A DNA stretch of 64,000 nt from Alteromonadaceae bacterium BrNp21-10 (GCA_030418115.1 JAUHQD010000002.1:248001-312000), one strand, 5' to 3'. Shown: positions 8,442 through 18,766, counted from the stretch's first letter. Made by a program: numbers and translations. Notes: generated from the letters alone by a model not told the origin.

Positions 8442-9020
8442 GTTTATGTCCTTACAGCTAACGGCATTTAATAGGGGCGATACTATAACAACCGCCTTAA
8501 TAAAAAAGTACCGCAAACAGTCGAATTTAGTAGAAGTTAAGCTGTATGCTACAAATTTTACTTACTTCACATTCCTGATGCCGAGTTCAGGTTAGTTAAA
8601 ATATTCTGTCTGACTTTATTTTGTAACTGAGTTATCGATATTTGTCATAACGCTGACATGCAGTTTTGCTATAATCGCTCTCATCAAGTTACTTGAAAAT
8701 ATGTTTTTTGAACGACTTAAGTTATTCAATTTGCAGTGGTATTACTGAATCTGTGGATTTAACAGCCTCAAACTGCAATAAATAACCACGTCGTTCCTTA
8801 GCGGCGGGTGTTAAAACCATTTGAATTGAGTTAGCCAATATTCGTTTAATGGCTAACCCCGTAGTTTAAATCGCTTTAACTCTCGCTAAATCTACTTATT
8901 AATAGTGACCTTGGTATAACGTTGATGTTGGCATGGCATAGTTAATATTATGCAGAATGAAAACATCAACAGTAATATGAAGTGACCAAATAATCGAAAC
9001 TAAGATTTATAGGAAAATAC
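8442..9020. other. Intergenic region upstream of transaldolase
   Basis: This 579-base gap between divergent yaaA and tal holds no convincing gene. It contains a TATAAT at about 8668 without a well-spaced -35 box, and a hairpin with 8-bp arms GTTAGCCA/TGGCTAAC (about 8829-8856). The tal promoter is probably here, and no known operator was recognised. Confidence 0.4.
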
Positions 9021-9974
9021 ATGTCTAACCAATTAGAAAGTTTACGCGCACTTACTACTGTTGTTGCCGATACCGGTGACATCGAAGCCATAAAAAAATA
9101 TAAGCCAGTGGATGCCACCACTAACCCATCATTAGTATTGAAAGCCTCTGAATTACCGCAGTACGAGTCACTATTGACCGAATCTGTAGCTTGGGCAAAA
9201 GAGCAATCTAACGATCCAGAGCAACAAATTCTGGATGCGGGTGACAAGCTAGCGGTAGCCATTGGCGCAGAAATTGTTAAATTGGTTCCTGGCCGCATCT
9301 CTACTGAAGTAGACGCGCGTATGTCTTATGACACCGAATCGACCATCAAAAAAGCCCACCGCTTAATTGATTTGTATGCACAAGCTGGCGTAAGCAAAGA
9401 CCGCATTTTAATCAAAATGGCTTCCACATGGGAAGGTATTAAAGCCGCCGAAGTACTAGAGAAAGAAGGTATTAACTGTAACCTAACGTTATTGTTCAGC
9501 TTTGCCCAAGCCCGAGCTTGTGCCGAAGCCGGTGCATTCTTAATTTCTCCTTTTGTTGGTCGTATTTTAGATTGGTATAAAGCCAATACCGACAAGAAAG
9601 AATACGCAGCTGCTGAAGATCCAGGTGTGGTTTCGGTTACTGAAATCTATAACTACTACAAAGCCAATGGCTATAAAACGGTTGTTATGGGCGCAAGCTT
9701 CCGTAACACCGGTGAAATCGTTGAGCTAGCTGGTTGTGACCGTTTAACTATTGGCCCTGCATTGTTAGAAGAACTAGCAAACTGCAATGAGCCATTAACG
9801 GTTAAGTTAACCGACAAGGGCGCGACCCAAACTCCAGCAGCCAAGCTAACCGAGCAAGAATTCCGCTGGCAGTTCAACGAAGACGCTATGGCCACTGAGA
9901 AAACCGCTGAAGGTATTCGTAATTTCGCCGCCGATCAGGCGAAATTAGAAGCCAAACTTAAAAGTTTGTTCTAA
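9021..9974 (+). CDS. tal: Transaldolase
   Basis: Transaldolase transfers a dihydroxyacetone unit between sedoheptulose 7-phosphate and glyceraldehyde 3-phosphate in the non-oxidative pentose phosphate pathway. The 317-residue length and sequence match TalB-type class 1 enzymes. Motifs include DATTNPSL near residue 35, RVST-type [10 protein letters not shown], and [12 protein letters not shown] around residue 132 with the Schiff-base lysine. The RBS is AGGAAAA before ATG 9021. pgi follows after 62 bases, so the two central sugar-phosphate genes are probably coexpressed. Confidence 0.96.
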   Translation: MSNQLESLRALTTVVADTGDIEAIKKYKPVDATTNPSLVLKASELPQYESLLTESVAWAKEQSNDPEQQILDAGDKLAVAIGAEIVKLVPGRISTEVDARMSYDTESTIKKAHRLIDLYAQAGVSKDRILIKMASTWEGIKAAEVLEKEGINCNLTLLFSFAQARACAEAGAFLISPFVGRILDWYKANTDKKEYAAAEDPGVVSVTEIYNYYKANGYKTVVMGASFRNTGEIVELAGCDRLTIGPALLEELANCNEPLTVKLTDKGATQTPAAKLTEQEFRWQFNEDAMATEKTAEGIRNFAADQAKLEAKLKSLF

Positions 9975-10036
9975 ATTTTTAAATTGGGCAGTACCAAGGT
10001 GCTGCCCCCATCTCCTTTTTAATCGGAAAATATCTC

Positions 10037-11677
10037 ATGAGCCTATTATCTTCAACGCCGGCTTGGGGCGCTTTATCTTCTCTTGCTGAGTCATTTAAAA
10101 CCGAACACATGCGCGATCTATTCGCTGCTGATCCACAACGTGCTGAAAAATACAGTACCTCGGCTTGTGGTATCTATTTAGATTATTCTAAAAACCGTAT
10201 CAATGAGGCGGTATTCTCCGCGCTGGCTGATTTAGCTCAACAGCAGAACGTCAGCGCTAAACGCGATGCCATGTTCAACGGTGATATTATTAATGGCACC
10301 GAGCAACGTGCAGTATTACACACCGCTTTGCGTAACTTTTCTGGTGAGCCAGTGTACGTTGATGGCGAAGATGTCATGCCAGAAGTACTTGCCACCCAAG
10401 AGAAAATGAAACAGCTAGTGGCTAAGATCCACTCTGGTGAGCATAAAGGTTATACCGGTAAGCCGGTTAAAGATGTGGTAGCTATTGGTATCGGCGGTTC
10501 ATTCCTTGGTCCTAAAATTATGTCTGAAGCCCTTAAGCCTTATTGGTTTAAAGGCATTAAAGTGCATTTTGTGGCAAACGTAGATGGTTGCCATATTGCC
10601 GATGTATTAGCCGAGCGCGACCACGAAGAAACACTGATTTTGATGTCGTCTAAATCCTTTACCACCCAAGAAACCTTGCAGAATACAATTACTGCTAAAG
10701 AGTGGTTCTTAGGTGAAGGTGGCACTCAGCAAGATATCGCCCTGCATTTTATGGCGGTGTCATCCAACATCAAAGCGGCTACAGAATTTGGTATTGCCGA
10801 AGAAAACATCTTCCCCATGTGGGATTGGGTTGGCGGTCGTTACTCATTATGGTCTGCTATTGGTTTACCTATTGCCTTAGCATTAGGTTACGAAAACTAC
10901 CGTCAAATGTTGGACGGTGCTTATGCCATGGATGTGCATTTTAAAACTGCACCGCTAGAGCAAAACTTACCGATGATCATGGGCTTGTTAGGCGTTTGGT
11001 ACACCAACTTCTTCGCCGCGCAAAGCCATGTGTTATTACCTTACTACCACTATATGCGTGGTTTCCCTGCTTATATTCAACAGTTGGATATGGAAAGTAA
11101 CGGCAAGTCGGTAAACAGTGATAACCAAAATATCGACTATGCTACTGGCCCAATTATCTGGGGTAGTGAAGGCACCAACGGTCAACATTCATTCCATCAA
11201 TTGATTCACCAAGGTCAAATATTGATCCCTGCTGACTTCATGTTGCCATTGAATGTAGCCCATAATATTGGCCCCCATCACGCGATGTTAGCCTCTAACT
11301 GTTTTGCCCAGTCACAAGCTCTAATGCAAGGTAAAACCGTAGCTGAGTCCGCTGCAGAACTGCAAGGTAAAGGTTTAAGTGATGAGCAAGTGCAAGCATT
11401 AGCAACTCATAAAGCCATGACCGGTAACAAGCCAAGCAATACCTTATTGTTTGACCAAGTCGACCCACATACCTTAGGTGCCTTAGTTGCCCTTTATGAA
11501 CATAAAGTATTTGTTCAAGGTGCCATCTGGGACATCAACTCCTTCGATCAATGGGGTGTTGAATTAGGTAAAGTCATGGGTACGCAAATTCTCGATAAAC
11601 TTGAAGATAAACAAGCTGAATGTAAATTTGATGCATCCACCAATGATTTGGTGAAACGCTTCCGCCAAGCGAACTAA
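10037..11677 (+). CDS. pgi: Glucose-6-phosphate isomerase
   Basis: This enzyme interconverts glucose 6-phosphate and fructose 6-phosphate in glycolysis and gluconeogenesis. The 546-residue protein carries the PGI signatures: VAIGIGGSFLGP in the first SIS domain, SSKSFTTQETL for phosphate binding, DWVGGRYSLWSAIG, and GSEGTNGQHSFHQLIHQG with the catalytic region. ATG 10037 is preceded by a weak GGAAAATATCTC spacing. A strong terminator follows at 11695. Together with tal it forms a small sugar-phosphate cluster. Confidence 0.97.
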   Translation: MSLLSSTPAWGALSSLAESFKTEHMRDLFAADPQRAEKYSTSACGIYLDYSKNRINEAVFSALADLAQQQNVSAKRDAMFNGDIINGTEQRAVLHTALRNFSGEPVYVDGEDVMPEVLATQEKMKQLVAKIHSGEHKGYTGKPVKDVVAIGIGGSFLGPKIMSEALKPYWFKGIKVHFVANVDGCHIADVLAERDHEETLILMSSKSFTTQETLQNTITAKEWFLGEGGTQQDIALHFMAVSSNIKAATEFGIAEENIFPMWDWVGGRYSLWSAIGLPIALALGYENYRQMLDGAYAMDVHFKTAPLEQNLPMIMGLLGVWYTNFFAAQSHVLLPYYHYMRGFPAYIQQLDMESNGKSVNSDNQNIDYATGPIIWGSEGTNGQHSFHQLIHQGQILIPADFMLPLNVAHNIGPHHAMLASNCFAQSQALMQGKTVAESAAELQGKGLSDEQVQALATHKAMTGNKPSNTLLFDQVDPHTLGALVALYEHKVFVQGAIWDINSFDQWGVELGKVMGTQILDKLEDKQAECKFDASTNDLVKRFRQAN

Positions 11678-11694
11678 CATTGCAATTAAAACAG

Positions 11695-11727
11695 CAAAAA
11701 AGGCCAGATTATTATCTGGCCTTTTTT
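11695..11727 (+). terminator. Rho-independent terminator of tal-pgi
   Basis: The stem AAAAAAGGCCAGAT/ATCTGGCCTTTTTT with a TATT loop ends in a T-run just after pgi, giving a strong intrinsic terminator. From 11728 to 12060 no gene is seen; a short palindrome CTATGG/CCATAG lies at 11970-11986 in the probable promoter of the next micro-gene. Confidence 0.9.
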
Positions 11728-12060
11728 ATTTAGCCTGCCGTTGATAGCATAAAAAATATACTTTCCCTTAGAATATTTACTACTTAAAAGCCCGCCTAAT
11801 CAATAAAACAGCACTTAAGAATTTTTGCCACATCAAATTGGCCAGCAGCCAGCCTTTATCCAATCTAGCGCACAGCCATTTTGTTTAATTATTCAACAAC
11901 TTAGTTCGTCATATTAGATTCATCTGTTGTTAATAAAAAGTTAACAAATGTATTTTACTTTACGTGTACCTATGGTATATCCATAGTCGCGATTGAAATT
12001 CAACCACCCCGAATTAAAAATCGTGTTGATACTTATGCTGTAAAACTGAAGGAGATCAGT

Positions 12061-12231
12061 GTGGATACTACAAATTTATTATCAATTGTAGATGGTGAAA
12101 CCCGTAACTCTAAAAACAAAAAGAAAAAACGTAAATGGAGAGAAATCGAAGCAATTCACGACCAGTATCGATTACGCAGAGAATTAAAAGAAATGGATTT
12201 ATTTGATGAACTGGAAGAACTAGCAAGCTAA
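12061..12231 (+). CDS. DUF3545 family micro-protein
   Basis: This 56-residue highly charged protein starts with GTG at 12061, preceded by an excellent AAGGAGATCAGT ribosome-binding site, and stops at TAA 12229-12231. Its core RKWREIEAIHDQYRLRREL matches the small DUF3545 family of marine gammaproteobacteria, whose function is unknown. A lysine-rich N-terminal stretch (SKNKKKKRKW) is followed by a helical acidic tail. It has its own terminator. Identification rests on the conserved core and the strong translation signals. Confidence 0.8.
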   Translation: MDTTNLLSIVDGETRNSKNKKKKRKWREIEAIHDQYRLRRELKEMDLFDELEELAS

Positions 12232-12238
12232 ACAACAG

Positions 12239-12270
12239 AAAAGCCCCTCCTTAATCGGTGGGGCTTTTTT
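12239..12270 (+). terminator. Intrinsic terminator after DUF3545 gene
   Basis: The arms AAGCCCC and GGGGCTT, with a short loop and a run of six T residues, lie 8 bases past the DUF3545 stop codon. Confidence 0.88.
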
Positions 12271-12313
12271 CGTTATAGCTTTGGTTGTTTGTGCTTTGGT
12301 TATTATTTTTTCG

Positions 12314-13018
12314 TTATAACAATGGCAATTGATTGTCAGTGGCAGGCTTGTCTGTTGAAATGCTGGCCCAATTAATGGTTGAACGACCATCTTGAGCTAA
12401 TAAGTTATTGGCTTGAGAAAAATGCTTACAACCAAAAAATCCACGATAAGCCGATAATGGTGATGGGTGCGGCCCTTGTAGAACATGGTGCTTTTGTCTG
12501 TCGACAATACGGCCCTTTTTGTGCGCATGACTACCCCACAACATAAACACCAATCCTGTTGTGTGTTCACTTAGCAGCGCTATAACGCTATCGGTAAACT
12601 GCTCCCAGCCAATTTGACTGTGCGAATGCGCCTGACCTTGCTCAACGGTTAACACTGTATTAAGCAACAACACCCCTTGTTCCGCCCAAGATTGTAAATT
12701 GCCATGAGTTGGTGATACAAAACCTTGGATGTCAGTTTCAAGCTCTTTATAGATGTTTTTTAAAGATGGTGGCGGCGCAATACCAGCCTTTACCGAGAAG
12801 CACAAACCATGGGCCTGATTGGGTCCGTGATAGGGATCTTGACCCAATATAACTACTTTTACTTTATCTAGCGGGGTGGCATCGAAGGCGTTAAACACCT
12901 CTTGCTCTGGTGGGTAAACCGTTACACCGGCATCACGTTGCTGCTGCACATAAAACAAGATTTTTTTAAAGTAATCTTGCTGTTGTTCTGCGCCCAGCAA
13001 CGTTTGCCAATCGTTCAT
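12314..13018 (-). CDS. ung: Uracil-DNA glycosylase (family 1)
   Basis: This enzyme removes uracil from DNA to begin base excision repair. The water-activating motif [22 protein letters not shown] (about residues 55-76), [11 protein letters not shown], and the C-terminal [20 protein letters not shown]-intercalation loop are all present; the 234-residue length is normal. It lies 28 bases downstream of thrC on the same strand, so it may receive read-through from the thr operon, but no functional link to threonine synthesis is known. Confidence 0.96.
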   Translation of the reverse strand: MNDWQTLLGAEQQQDYFKKILFYVQQQRDAGVTVYPPEQEVFNAFDATPLDKVKVVILGQDPYHGPNQAHGLCFSVKAGIAPPPSLKNIYKELETDIQGFVSPTHGNLQSWAEQGVLLLNTVLTVEQGQAHSHSQIGWEQFTDSVIALLSEHTTGLVFMLWGSHAHKKGRIVDRQKHHVLQGPHPSPLSAYRGFFGCKHFSQANNLLAQDGRSTINWASISTDKPATDNQLPLL

Positions 13019-13046
13019 TAGTATATAACCTCAACTTGAGATGAGA

Positions 13047-14330
13047 TTATTTAAGCTCTTTGTACAAATACGCTTTAAGTTGGCTGAAATCTGCATCCAG
13101 TTCACTGGATAAAATTTCTTTACCCGCACAATCGGCTAAAGGCTGCGGCAAGCTAATAGGCTGACCCAAGACATTTTCCACGCTTTCTTTGAATTTTGCC
13201 GGATGTGCCGTACCTAAGAAAATCCCGGTTTGACCTTCTTCAATTTGGCTGCACAATGCTTTATAAGCTACGGCCGCATGAGGTTCAGAGATATAACCAA
13301 TTTGTGCTAATTGTTTCATGGCTAACTGCGTATATTCTTCATCCACACCTTGACCAGTGAGAATGGCTTTATCTAAATAGCCATATTCAAACAAGGCTTC
13401 AATACGTGGCCAGTTATTGGGTTGACTGACATCCATGGCGTTGGACATCGTTGCCACTGTCGCATTTGGATCCCATTCACCGGTTTTAAGATAGCGCGGA
13501 ACAGTGTCATTACTATTGGTTGCCGCTACAAAGTGCTTAACCGGTAAGCCCATAGTAGTTGCCAGCATACCAGCGGTTAGGTTGCCAAAATTACCGCTAG
13601 GAATAGAAATGACCACGTTGTCGCGCTTCTCTGCAGGTACTTGTGCAAAGGCTTCAAAGTAGTAACACACCTGCGCTAACAATCGACTGATGTTAATAGA
13701 GTTAGCGGAATTAAGGTGAATGTCATCACGTAATTGCTGATCGTCAAACGACGCTTTTACTAATGCTTGGCATTGGTCGAAGTCACCGTTAATCGCTACA
13801 GTACGGATATTACCGCCTAAGGTGGCAAACAGTTTTTCTTGTAGCAGGCTAATTTTGCCCTTGGGATACAAGATAACCACTTGGATATTAGCTAGCCCAT
13901 AAAACGCATGGGCAACCGCAGCGCCAGTATCACCGGAGGTTGCCGTTAAAATAGTAATAGGACGGTCACCGGCAATTTTAGCTAAACACTGAGCCATAAA
14001 GCGCCCACCAAAATCTTTAAAGGCTAAAGTGGGGCCGTGAAACAGCTCTAAGCAGTAAGTATTATCATCGACCTTGGCCAATGGCGCAGGGAAGGTAAAT
14101 GCTTTGCTGACGATATTCTGAATATCTTGCTCGCTAAGTTCATCACCAATTACACGCTTTAAGATAGTGCTACTACGAGTAACGAGATCCATGTCCAATA
14201 AGGCATCGATATCATCAAATTTCGGGATCTCAGCAGGGAAAAACAAACCCTGATTATTACCTAAGCCTTTTTGCAACGCTTCAGCAAAATTAACGCGTTG
14301 ACTGGTTTCTTTTAAATTAAACAGTTCCAA
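13047..14330 (-). CDS. thrC: Threonine synthase
   Basis: This PLP enzyme converts O-phosphohomoserine to threonine, the last step of the pathway. The PLP-lysine motif FHGPTLAFKDFGGRFMA is at about residues 98-114, with TATSGDTGAAVAHAF for phosphate and PLP binding and SIPSGNFGNLTAG further on. Length (427) and sequence match the gammaproteobacterial type. It follows thrB after 3 bases, completing thrABC. Confidence 0.97.
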   Translation of the reverse strand: MELFNLKETSQRVNFAEALQKGLGNNQGLFFPAEIPKFDDIDALLDMDLVTRSSTILKRVIGDELSEQDIQNIVSKAFTFPAPLAKVDDNTYCLELFHGPTLAFKDFGGRFMAQCLAKIAGDRPITILTATSGDTGAAVAHAFYGLANIQVVILYPKGKISLLQEKLFATLGGNIRTVAINGDFDQCQALVKASFDDQQLRDDIHLNSANSINISRLLAQVCYYFEAFAQVPAEKRDNVVISIPSGNFGNLTAGMLATTMGLPVKHFVAATNSNDTVPRYLKTGEWDPNATVATMSNAMDVSQPNNWPRIEALFEYGYLDKAILTGQGVDEEYTQLAMKQLAQIGYISEPHAAVAYKALCSQIEEGQTGIFLGTAHPAKFKESVENVLGQPISLPQPLADCAGKEILSSELDADFSQLKAYLYKELK

Positions 14331-14333
14331 AGT

Positions 14334-15305
14334 CTAGCCCTTAACGACTGTCGATCCATTCAGATCGAGGTTACATATGTGGCTGAATCCATCGTCGTTC
14401 TGGATATAATTGTCAGCCAAATATTGTTGAATTTGTTGTGCATCAGCAAGGTTATTGGTTACCGCAAATACGGTAGGGCCGGAGCCAGAAATACCAAAAG
14501 CCAATGCCCCATGCTGCATTGCAAATGTACGACTTTCGTCAAACCCAGGTAATAGTGATTTACGGTAAGGTTCAGCGATAACGTCGGTCATCATGGCCGC
14601 GGCTAGGGCTTGATCTTGGCGATGCAATGCATCCACAAAAACACCTAGCTGACGACCAAATTTTATAGTGTCGGCCATACTAACCGATTTCGGTAAAATA
14701 TTCCTAGCCGCTGCGGTAGAAACGCTTAAGCCCGAATAACAAGATACCCAATACCAATTATCAAACACCGGCAATTGCGTGGCGACCTTGTCACCCTGCT
14801 CCACCATTAACGTCATGCCACCTAAGTAACAGGGGGCGACGTTATCATAATGGATGCTGCCGCTGATTTGCCCTTCTAGCTCGCCCATCATTAATAACAG
14901 GCTGTCGGCATCAAAAGGCGAATCAAAAAACTGATTAAGTGCATCTAATGCCGCTACTATTGAACTGGCGCTAGAGCCAAGACCACTGCCGATAGGTAAA
15001 TTCTTACTTAACTGCATTTTTACTGCTGGGCAATCTAGGCCCTGTTGCTGCATTTTATCAGCAAAGAAATGGTAAGCATGAGCCACAATATTGTCGCTAA
15101 CTGCGCCAGGTAACTTATGGGCAAAACGACCAACTACATCTAAAGCGAATTCGTCTGCGGATTCAACGCTGACCACGTCACCTAATTGAGTGCCATCAAT
15201 AGGCTTTAACGCTGCCCCTAAGATGTCAAAACCTAAACTAACATTGCCGATTGATGCCGGCGCGAAAGCGCTAACGCGCATTCGTGGGGATGATTGTGCT
15301 GACAT
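14334..15305 (-). CDS. thrB: Homoserine kinase
   Basis: This GHMP-family kinase phosphorylates homoserine with ATP. The N-terminal APASIGNVSLGFDILG motif, the ATP loop LPIGSGLGSSASSIVAAL, and the C-terminal GISGSGPTVFAV motif are present. The start at 15305 (MSAQSS) is preferred: its ATG overlaps the thrA stop codon as TAATG and has AGGAAG upstream, indicating translational coupling; an earlier in-frame ATG at 15323 lies inside thrA. The resulting 323 residues are normal. Confidence 0.95.
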   Translation of the reverse strand: MSAQSSPRMRVSAFAPASIGNVSLGFDILGAALKPIDGTQLGDVVSVESADEFALDVVGRFAHKLPGAVSDNIVAHAYHFFADKMQQQGLDCPAVKMQLSKNLPIGSGLGSSASSIVAALDALNQFFDSPFDADSLLLMMGELEGQISGSIHYDNVAPCYLGGMTLMVEQGDKVATQLPVFDNWYWVSCYSGLSVSTAAARNILPKSVSMADTIKFGRQLGVFVDALHRQDQALAAAMMTDVIAEPYRKSLLPGFDESRTFAMQHGALAFGISGSGPTVFAVTNNLADAQQIQQYLADNYIQNDDGFSHICNLDLNGSTVVKG

Positions 15306-17767
15306 TAGGCTTCCTGCTTCCAAGGTAAGGTACGCATCACATCGGCGAACACACCGGCAGCGGTAACCGCGGCACCGGCACCATAACCACGGATAACAAA
15401 AGGCAACGGCTGATAATATTCACTGTGAATGGCTAACGCATTCTCACCTTCTTTAATGGCATATAACGGATGCATACTATCTACCGCTTGAATAAAGACC
15501 TTACATTTTCCGCCGTCAATTTGCCCCATATAACGCAATACTTTGCCTTCTTTGGCGGCATTGGCCACCTTGGATTTAAAGTGTTGGTCGAGCTTAGGCA
15601 AGTTTTTCATGAAGTCATCAATAGTGCCAACGGCATCAAAATCATCCGGTAATACGGATTCAATTTCGATATCTTTTAGCTCCATGGTCATTCCCGCTTC
15701 ACGGGCCATGATCAACAACTTACGGGCGACATCCATACCACTTAGGTCATCACGTGGGTCTGGCTCAGTAAAGCCATTTTTACGGGCGATAAGGGTTGCT
15801 TCAGATAAGCTCAAACCTTCTTCTAACTTACCGAAGATAAACGACAATGAGCCCGACAAAATGCCTTCAAAGCGGATCAAGCTATCACCGGCATACATGA
15901 GTTTTTGCAAGTTTTCGATAACCGGCAAACCGGCACCGACGGTGGTTTCATATAAAAACTGACGACGAGTGCTCAAAGCGGTTTCGCGCAATTTTTTGTA
16001 CAAACCCATGCTATCGGTATTGGCCTTTTTGTTTGGCGTAACCACATGGAAACCCGCCAGCATAATTTCAACATACTGGTCGGCAATAACATGGCTAGTG
16101 GTACAGTCAATTACCACCGGATTAATCAAACTATTGCTTTGGGCGAATTGTTGTAAGCCTTGTACCGAAAAGCGCTTGTCGCTTTTGGTTAGTGCGGCTT
16201 TCCAATCACCGGCTAAATCAATACCAGCGGAGTCGAGCAATAAATGTTTGCTGTTAGCAATACCGTATACCCGTAAACGAATGTTACGTTTGAGCAACAA
16301 GGTTTGCTGGCGAGCAATTTGATTAAGCAACTCGCCGCCCACGGTGCCACAGCCTACCAAGAACACATCGATAGTATGTAAATCGGAGAAGAAGTTTTGA
16401 TGGATAACTTTAACCGCTTCCTGCGCCTTTTTGCTTTCGATAACCGCTGATATAGAACGCTCTGATGAGCCCTGTGCAATCGCCACGATGTTAACCCGCG
16501 TTTGTGTGAGTGAATTGAAGAAACGTGCTGCTAATCCTTGCGTCTTACGCATACCATCGCCAACTAGGGAGATAATCGCTAATTCAGGGCGCACTTCAAT
16601 GGGCTCTAATAAATGATTAGCCAATTCCAATTCAAAAGCGGCGTTAAGCAAATCGAGGGCTTTATCGGCATCTTTACTGTAAATACAAAAGCTGATGCTG
16701 TATTCAGACGAAGACTGAGTAATTAACACAATAGAAATATTGGCATTCGACATGACTTCGAACACGCGACTGGCCATGCCGACCATACCTTTCAATCCAG
16801 GCCCGGCAACGTTGAGCATAGTAAGGTCTTCTAAATGGGATATACCTTTAACGCTAGTCCAGACTTCGCTGGCTTCATTACTGATTAACGTACCCGGTGC
16901 TGCAGGGTTTAAGGTGTTTTTAATCAAGCAAGGGATGTGATGTTGAGCAATCGGGCCAATGGTTTTTGGATGCAAGACCTTGGCACCAAAATAAGATAAC
17001 TCCATGGCTTCTTGATAAGTCAACTTATCCAACAACACCGCGCCTTCGACTTTATTGGGATCGGCGTTATACACACCGTCTACGTCAGTCCAGATTTCAC
17101 AGCATTCAGCTTTTAAACAAGCTGCTAAAATAGCCGCTGAATAATCGGAACCATTGCGGCCTAGCGTGACCTTTTCACCTTGTGTATTGGCCGCCACAAA
17201 CCCGGGCATGATCAGTACTTCGTCTTTGTGAAACTTGAAGCTCTCAAAACGCGCAATACTGGCTTGCATGTCGGCCAAGCTATCAAGGTAATCACCTTCG
17301 GCGACAATATAGTCTACCGGCTCAATAATTTTATTTTTCTGGCCACCGGCAGTTAAGATTTCGCTGAAGATATTAACGCTAACGTATTCGCCAATGCTTA
17401 ATATTTTGGCGGTAACTGCATCGGGGCTAACTTGCAGTAACTTAATGCCATTGAGCTGACCAGCTAACTTCTCTAGCTTCTCGCTGATAAACAACTGTAG
17501 TTTTTCTGCGGCAAAGCCATCAATGTTCTTCTCTAAATCGGCAACAATGCCGGTTAACGTCATATTCAATTTGGCTAGTAACTCTTGGTAATCCTCACCA
17601 GCAGCGGCTTCATCCACCAACAACGACAACGCATTGGTGACACCTTTAGGTGCTGATAACACCACCGCGGCACCAGATTCGGTATGAATGGTGGTGACGA
17701 TCTCTTTCACGTTCAAATAACGTACTGCATCCGCCAATGATGACCCACCAAACTTCAAAACTTTCAT
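15305..17767 (-). CDS. thrA: Bifunctional aspartokinase I / homoserine dehydrogenase I
   Basis: The protein performs the first and third steps of threonine synthesis. Residues 1-290 form the kinase ([11 protein letters not shown] at the start, [32 protein letters not shown]), then tandem ACT regulatory domains (about 310-460), then homoserine dehydrogenase ([17 protein letters not shown] near 465, and [19 protein letters not shown]). The length of 820 equals E. coli ThrA. ATG 17767 has an AGGAA site. The operon is preceded by a threonine/isoleucine-rich leader peptide and an attenuator; feedback by threonine through the ACT domains is a family property. Confidence 0.97.
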   Translation of the reverse strand: MKVLKFGGSSLADAVRYLNVKEIVTTIHTESGAAVVLSAPKGVTNALSLLVDEAAAGEDYQELLAKLNMTLTGIVADLEKNIDGFAAEKLQLFISEKLEKLAGQLNGIKLLQVSPDAVTAKILSIGEYVSVNIFSEILTAGGQKNKIIEPVDYIVAEGDYLDSLADMQASIARFESFKFHKDEVLIMPGFVAANTQGEKVTLGRNGSDYSAAILAACLKAECCEIWTDVDGVYNADPNKVEGAVLLDKLTYQEAMELSYFGAKVLHPKTIGPIAQHHIPCLIKNTLNPAAPGTLISNEASEVWTSVKGISHLEDLTMLNVAGPGLKGMVGMASRVFEVMSNANISIVLITQSSSEYSISFCIYSKDADKALDLLNAAFELELANHLLEPIEVRPELAIISLVGDGMRKTQGLAARFFNSLTQTRVNIVAIAQGSSERSISAVIESKKAQEAVKVIHQNFFSDLHTIDVFLVGCGTVGGELLNQIARQQTLLLKRNIRLRVYGIANSKHLLLDSAGIDLAGDWKAALTKSDKRFSVQGLQQFAQSNSLINPVVIDCTTSHVIADQYVEIMLAGFHVVTPNKKANTDSMGLYKKLRETALSTRRQFLYETTVGAGLPVIENLQKLMYAGDSLIRFEGILSGSLSFIFGKLEEGLSLSEATLIARKNGFTEPDPRDDLSGMDVARKLLIMAREAGMTMELKDIEIESVLPDDFDAVGTIDDFMKNLPKLDQHFKSKVANAAKEGKVLRYMGQIDGGKCKVFIQAVDSMHPLYAIKEGENALAIHSEYYQPLPFVIRGYGAGAAVTAAGVFADVMRTLPWKQEA

Positions 17768-18056
17768 CTGTAATTCCTGCCTATGTTGTTATTAACCAAT
17801 TATCAAATATTTCTAAATAGCGTTGCAAATCTAAATCTTTAAATGCCGTGTACATTGTAGACATATGGTACTTCGTCATAGAGCCAATTAAAGTCGGCTC
17901 TCGTACAACGCCGGAAAATGTTCCCGACAATTCCGGCATAGTGTACTTTGCCTTTATCGCTCCTGCTCTAAGCCAAAGACCGCGAAAATCATCCTTGATT
18001 TCCGGCACAATCTGCAAAGCAGAGCTTTGCTCTTCCGATTGCGCCCATGTACAAAA

Positions 18057-18084
18057 AAGCCCGCTTCCTTTAGGTCGCGGGCTT
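18057..18084 (-). terminator. thr operon transcription attenuator
   Basis: On the minus strand the stem AGCCCGC/GCGGGCT is followed by a run of six U residues (18053-18058). It lies 21 bases after the leader-peptide stop and about 290 bases before thrA, the expected place for a leader attenuator. Between it and thrA (17768-18056) lies a weak 78-codon frame and a palindrome GCAAAGC/GCTTTGC (18014-18030), but no secure gene. Confidence 0.85.
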
Positions 18085-18104
18085 CTAGAATTCTTACTTA
18101 CGCA

Positions 18105-18176
18105 CTAGCCAGCGACAACAACCCGTGTGTGGGTAATCGTGGTCATAATAATGGTGGTGCGAGTCATATTTTTCAT
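18105..18176 (-). CDS. thrL: thr operon leader peptide
   Basis: A 23-codon frame encodes MKNMTRTTIIMTTITHTRVV followed by VAG and a TAG stop. Seven threonine and three isoleucine codons are clustered, like E. coli ThrL, and the frame is followed by the hairpin at 18057-18084. Charged threonyl- and isoleucyl-tRNA supply would set ribosome stalling and so the choice between antiterminator and terminator. This is a regulatory peptide; its identity follows from composition and position. Confidence 0.9.
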   Translation of the reverse strand: MKNMTRTTIIMTTITHTRVVVAG

Positions 18177-18516
18177 GAGATGCAATTTGCCGTATAGACG
18201 GCTAGATGTCAACCGTTGATGTCTACTGATTTCTAATAACTTATGTTTATTTGGATCGATCTAGGGGCAAATACTTAATAAGCTTTTATCATCGCTTTGT
18301 TCACTAAATCAGTTAGTAAAGTAAGATAAGCCAATAAAACTTAATTTGATCTATCGGACTAAATATGGTCCAATGCCTGTGTAAACAAATAACTGGGAGT
18401 ATCCGAACAGAATATTTTAACCCGTAAAGGGGTAATTAACCCACCACACCGAACCAAAATATAAATTCGATTAAAAGGAGTGTGGTTGTTTTATGAAACT
18501 TTGGAGAAAGGAAACT
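18177..18516. other. Divergent promoter region between thr operon and toxin-antitoxin pair
   Basis: This 340-base region should hold the promoters for thrL (minus) and for the antitoxin (plus). Near the leader, 18196-18211 reads AGACGGCTAGATGTCA, two adjacent 8-mers resembling met boxes (consensus AGACGTCT). A TTGACA on the minus strand overlaps them (18207-18212). Before the antitoxin, GGGTAATTAACCC (18432-18444) is a near-palindrome that could be an autoregulatory operator. All these sites are tentative. Confidence 0.35.
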
Positions 18517-18753
18517 ATGAAAATTGCAAACATAAGCGACATGAAAGCCAATGCTGCCAACTTGCACAACATGCTTGGATTTGATCCAATGTTTGTTACA
18601 CAAAACGGAAGAAATTCCCTAGTTGTTCAAACGCACGAAGCATATGAATTTCAGCAAGAGAAAATGGCCTTCATGGAGTTAATTATTAAAGCTCGGAAAG
18701 ATGTTGATACTGATTCAGTGGTCGAGGTAGATGATTTCCTGAGCGCTCTATAA
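18517..18753 (+). CDS. Type II antitoxin, Phd/YefM-like
   Basis: This 78-residue acidic protein begins MKIANISDMKANAANLHNML, the pattern of Phd/YefM-type antitoxins (N-terminal DNA-binding fold, C-terminal toxin-binding tail ending VVEVDDFLSAL). The ATG at 18517 has AGAAAGGAAAC immediately upstream; an ATG at 18493 is an alternative adding 8 residues. A RelE/ParE-like gene follows after 13 bases. In such pairs the antitoxin represses its own operon and neutralises the toxin. The module is AT-rich, consistent with horizontal acquisition. Confidence 0.72.
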   Translation: MKIANISDMKANAANLHNMLGFDPMFVTQNGRNSLVVQTHEAYEFQQEKMAFMELIIKARKDVDTDSVVEVDDFLSAL

Positions 18754-18766
18754 TAGGCGTTTAAAG

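Noticed and set aside
15543-15962. Plus-strand 139-codon frame antisense to thrA
   Set aside because: It lies fully within the conserved homoserine dehydrogenase coding region and has no family match.
17781-18017. Minus-strand 78-codon frame between the thr attenuator and thrA
   Set aside because: It starts with TTG without a ribosome-binding site, lies in a leader region with palindromes, and matches no family I know; kept only as a curiosity.
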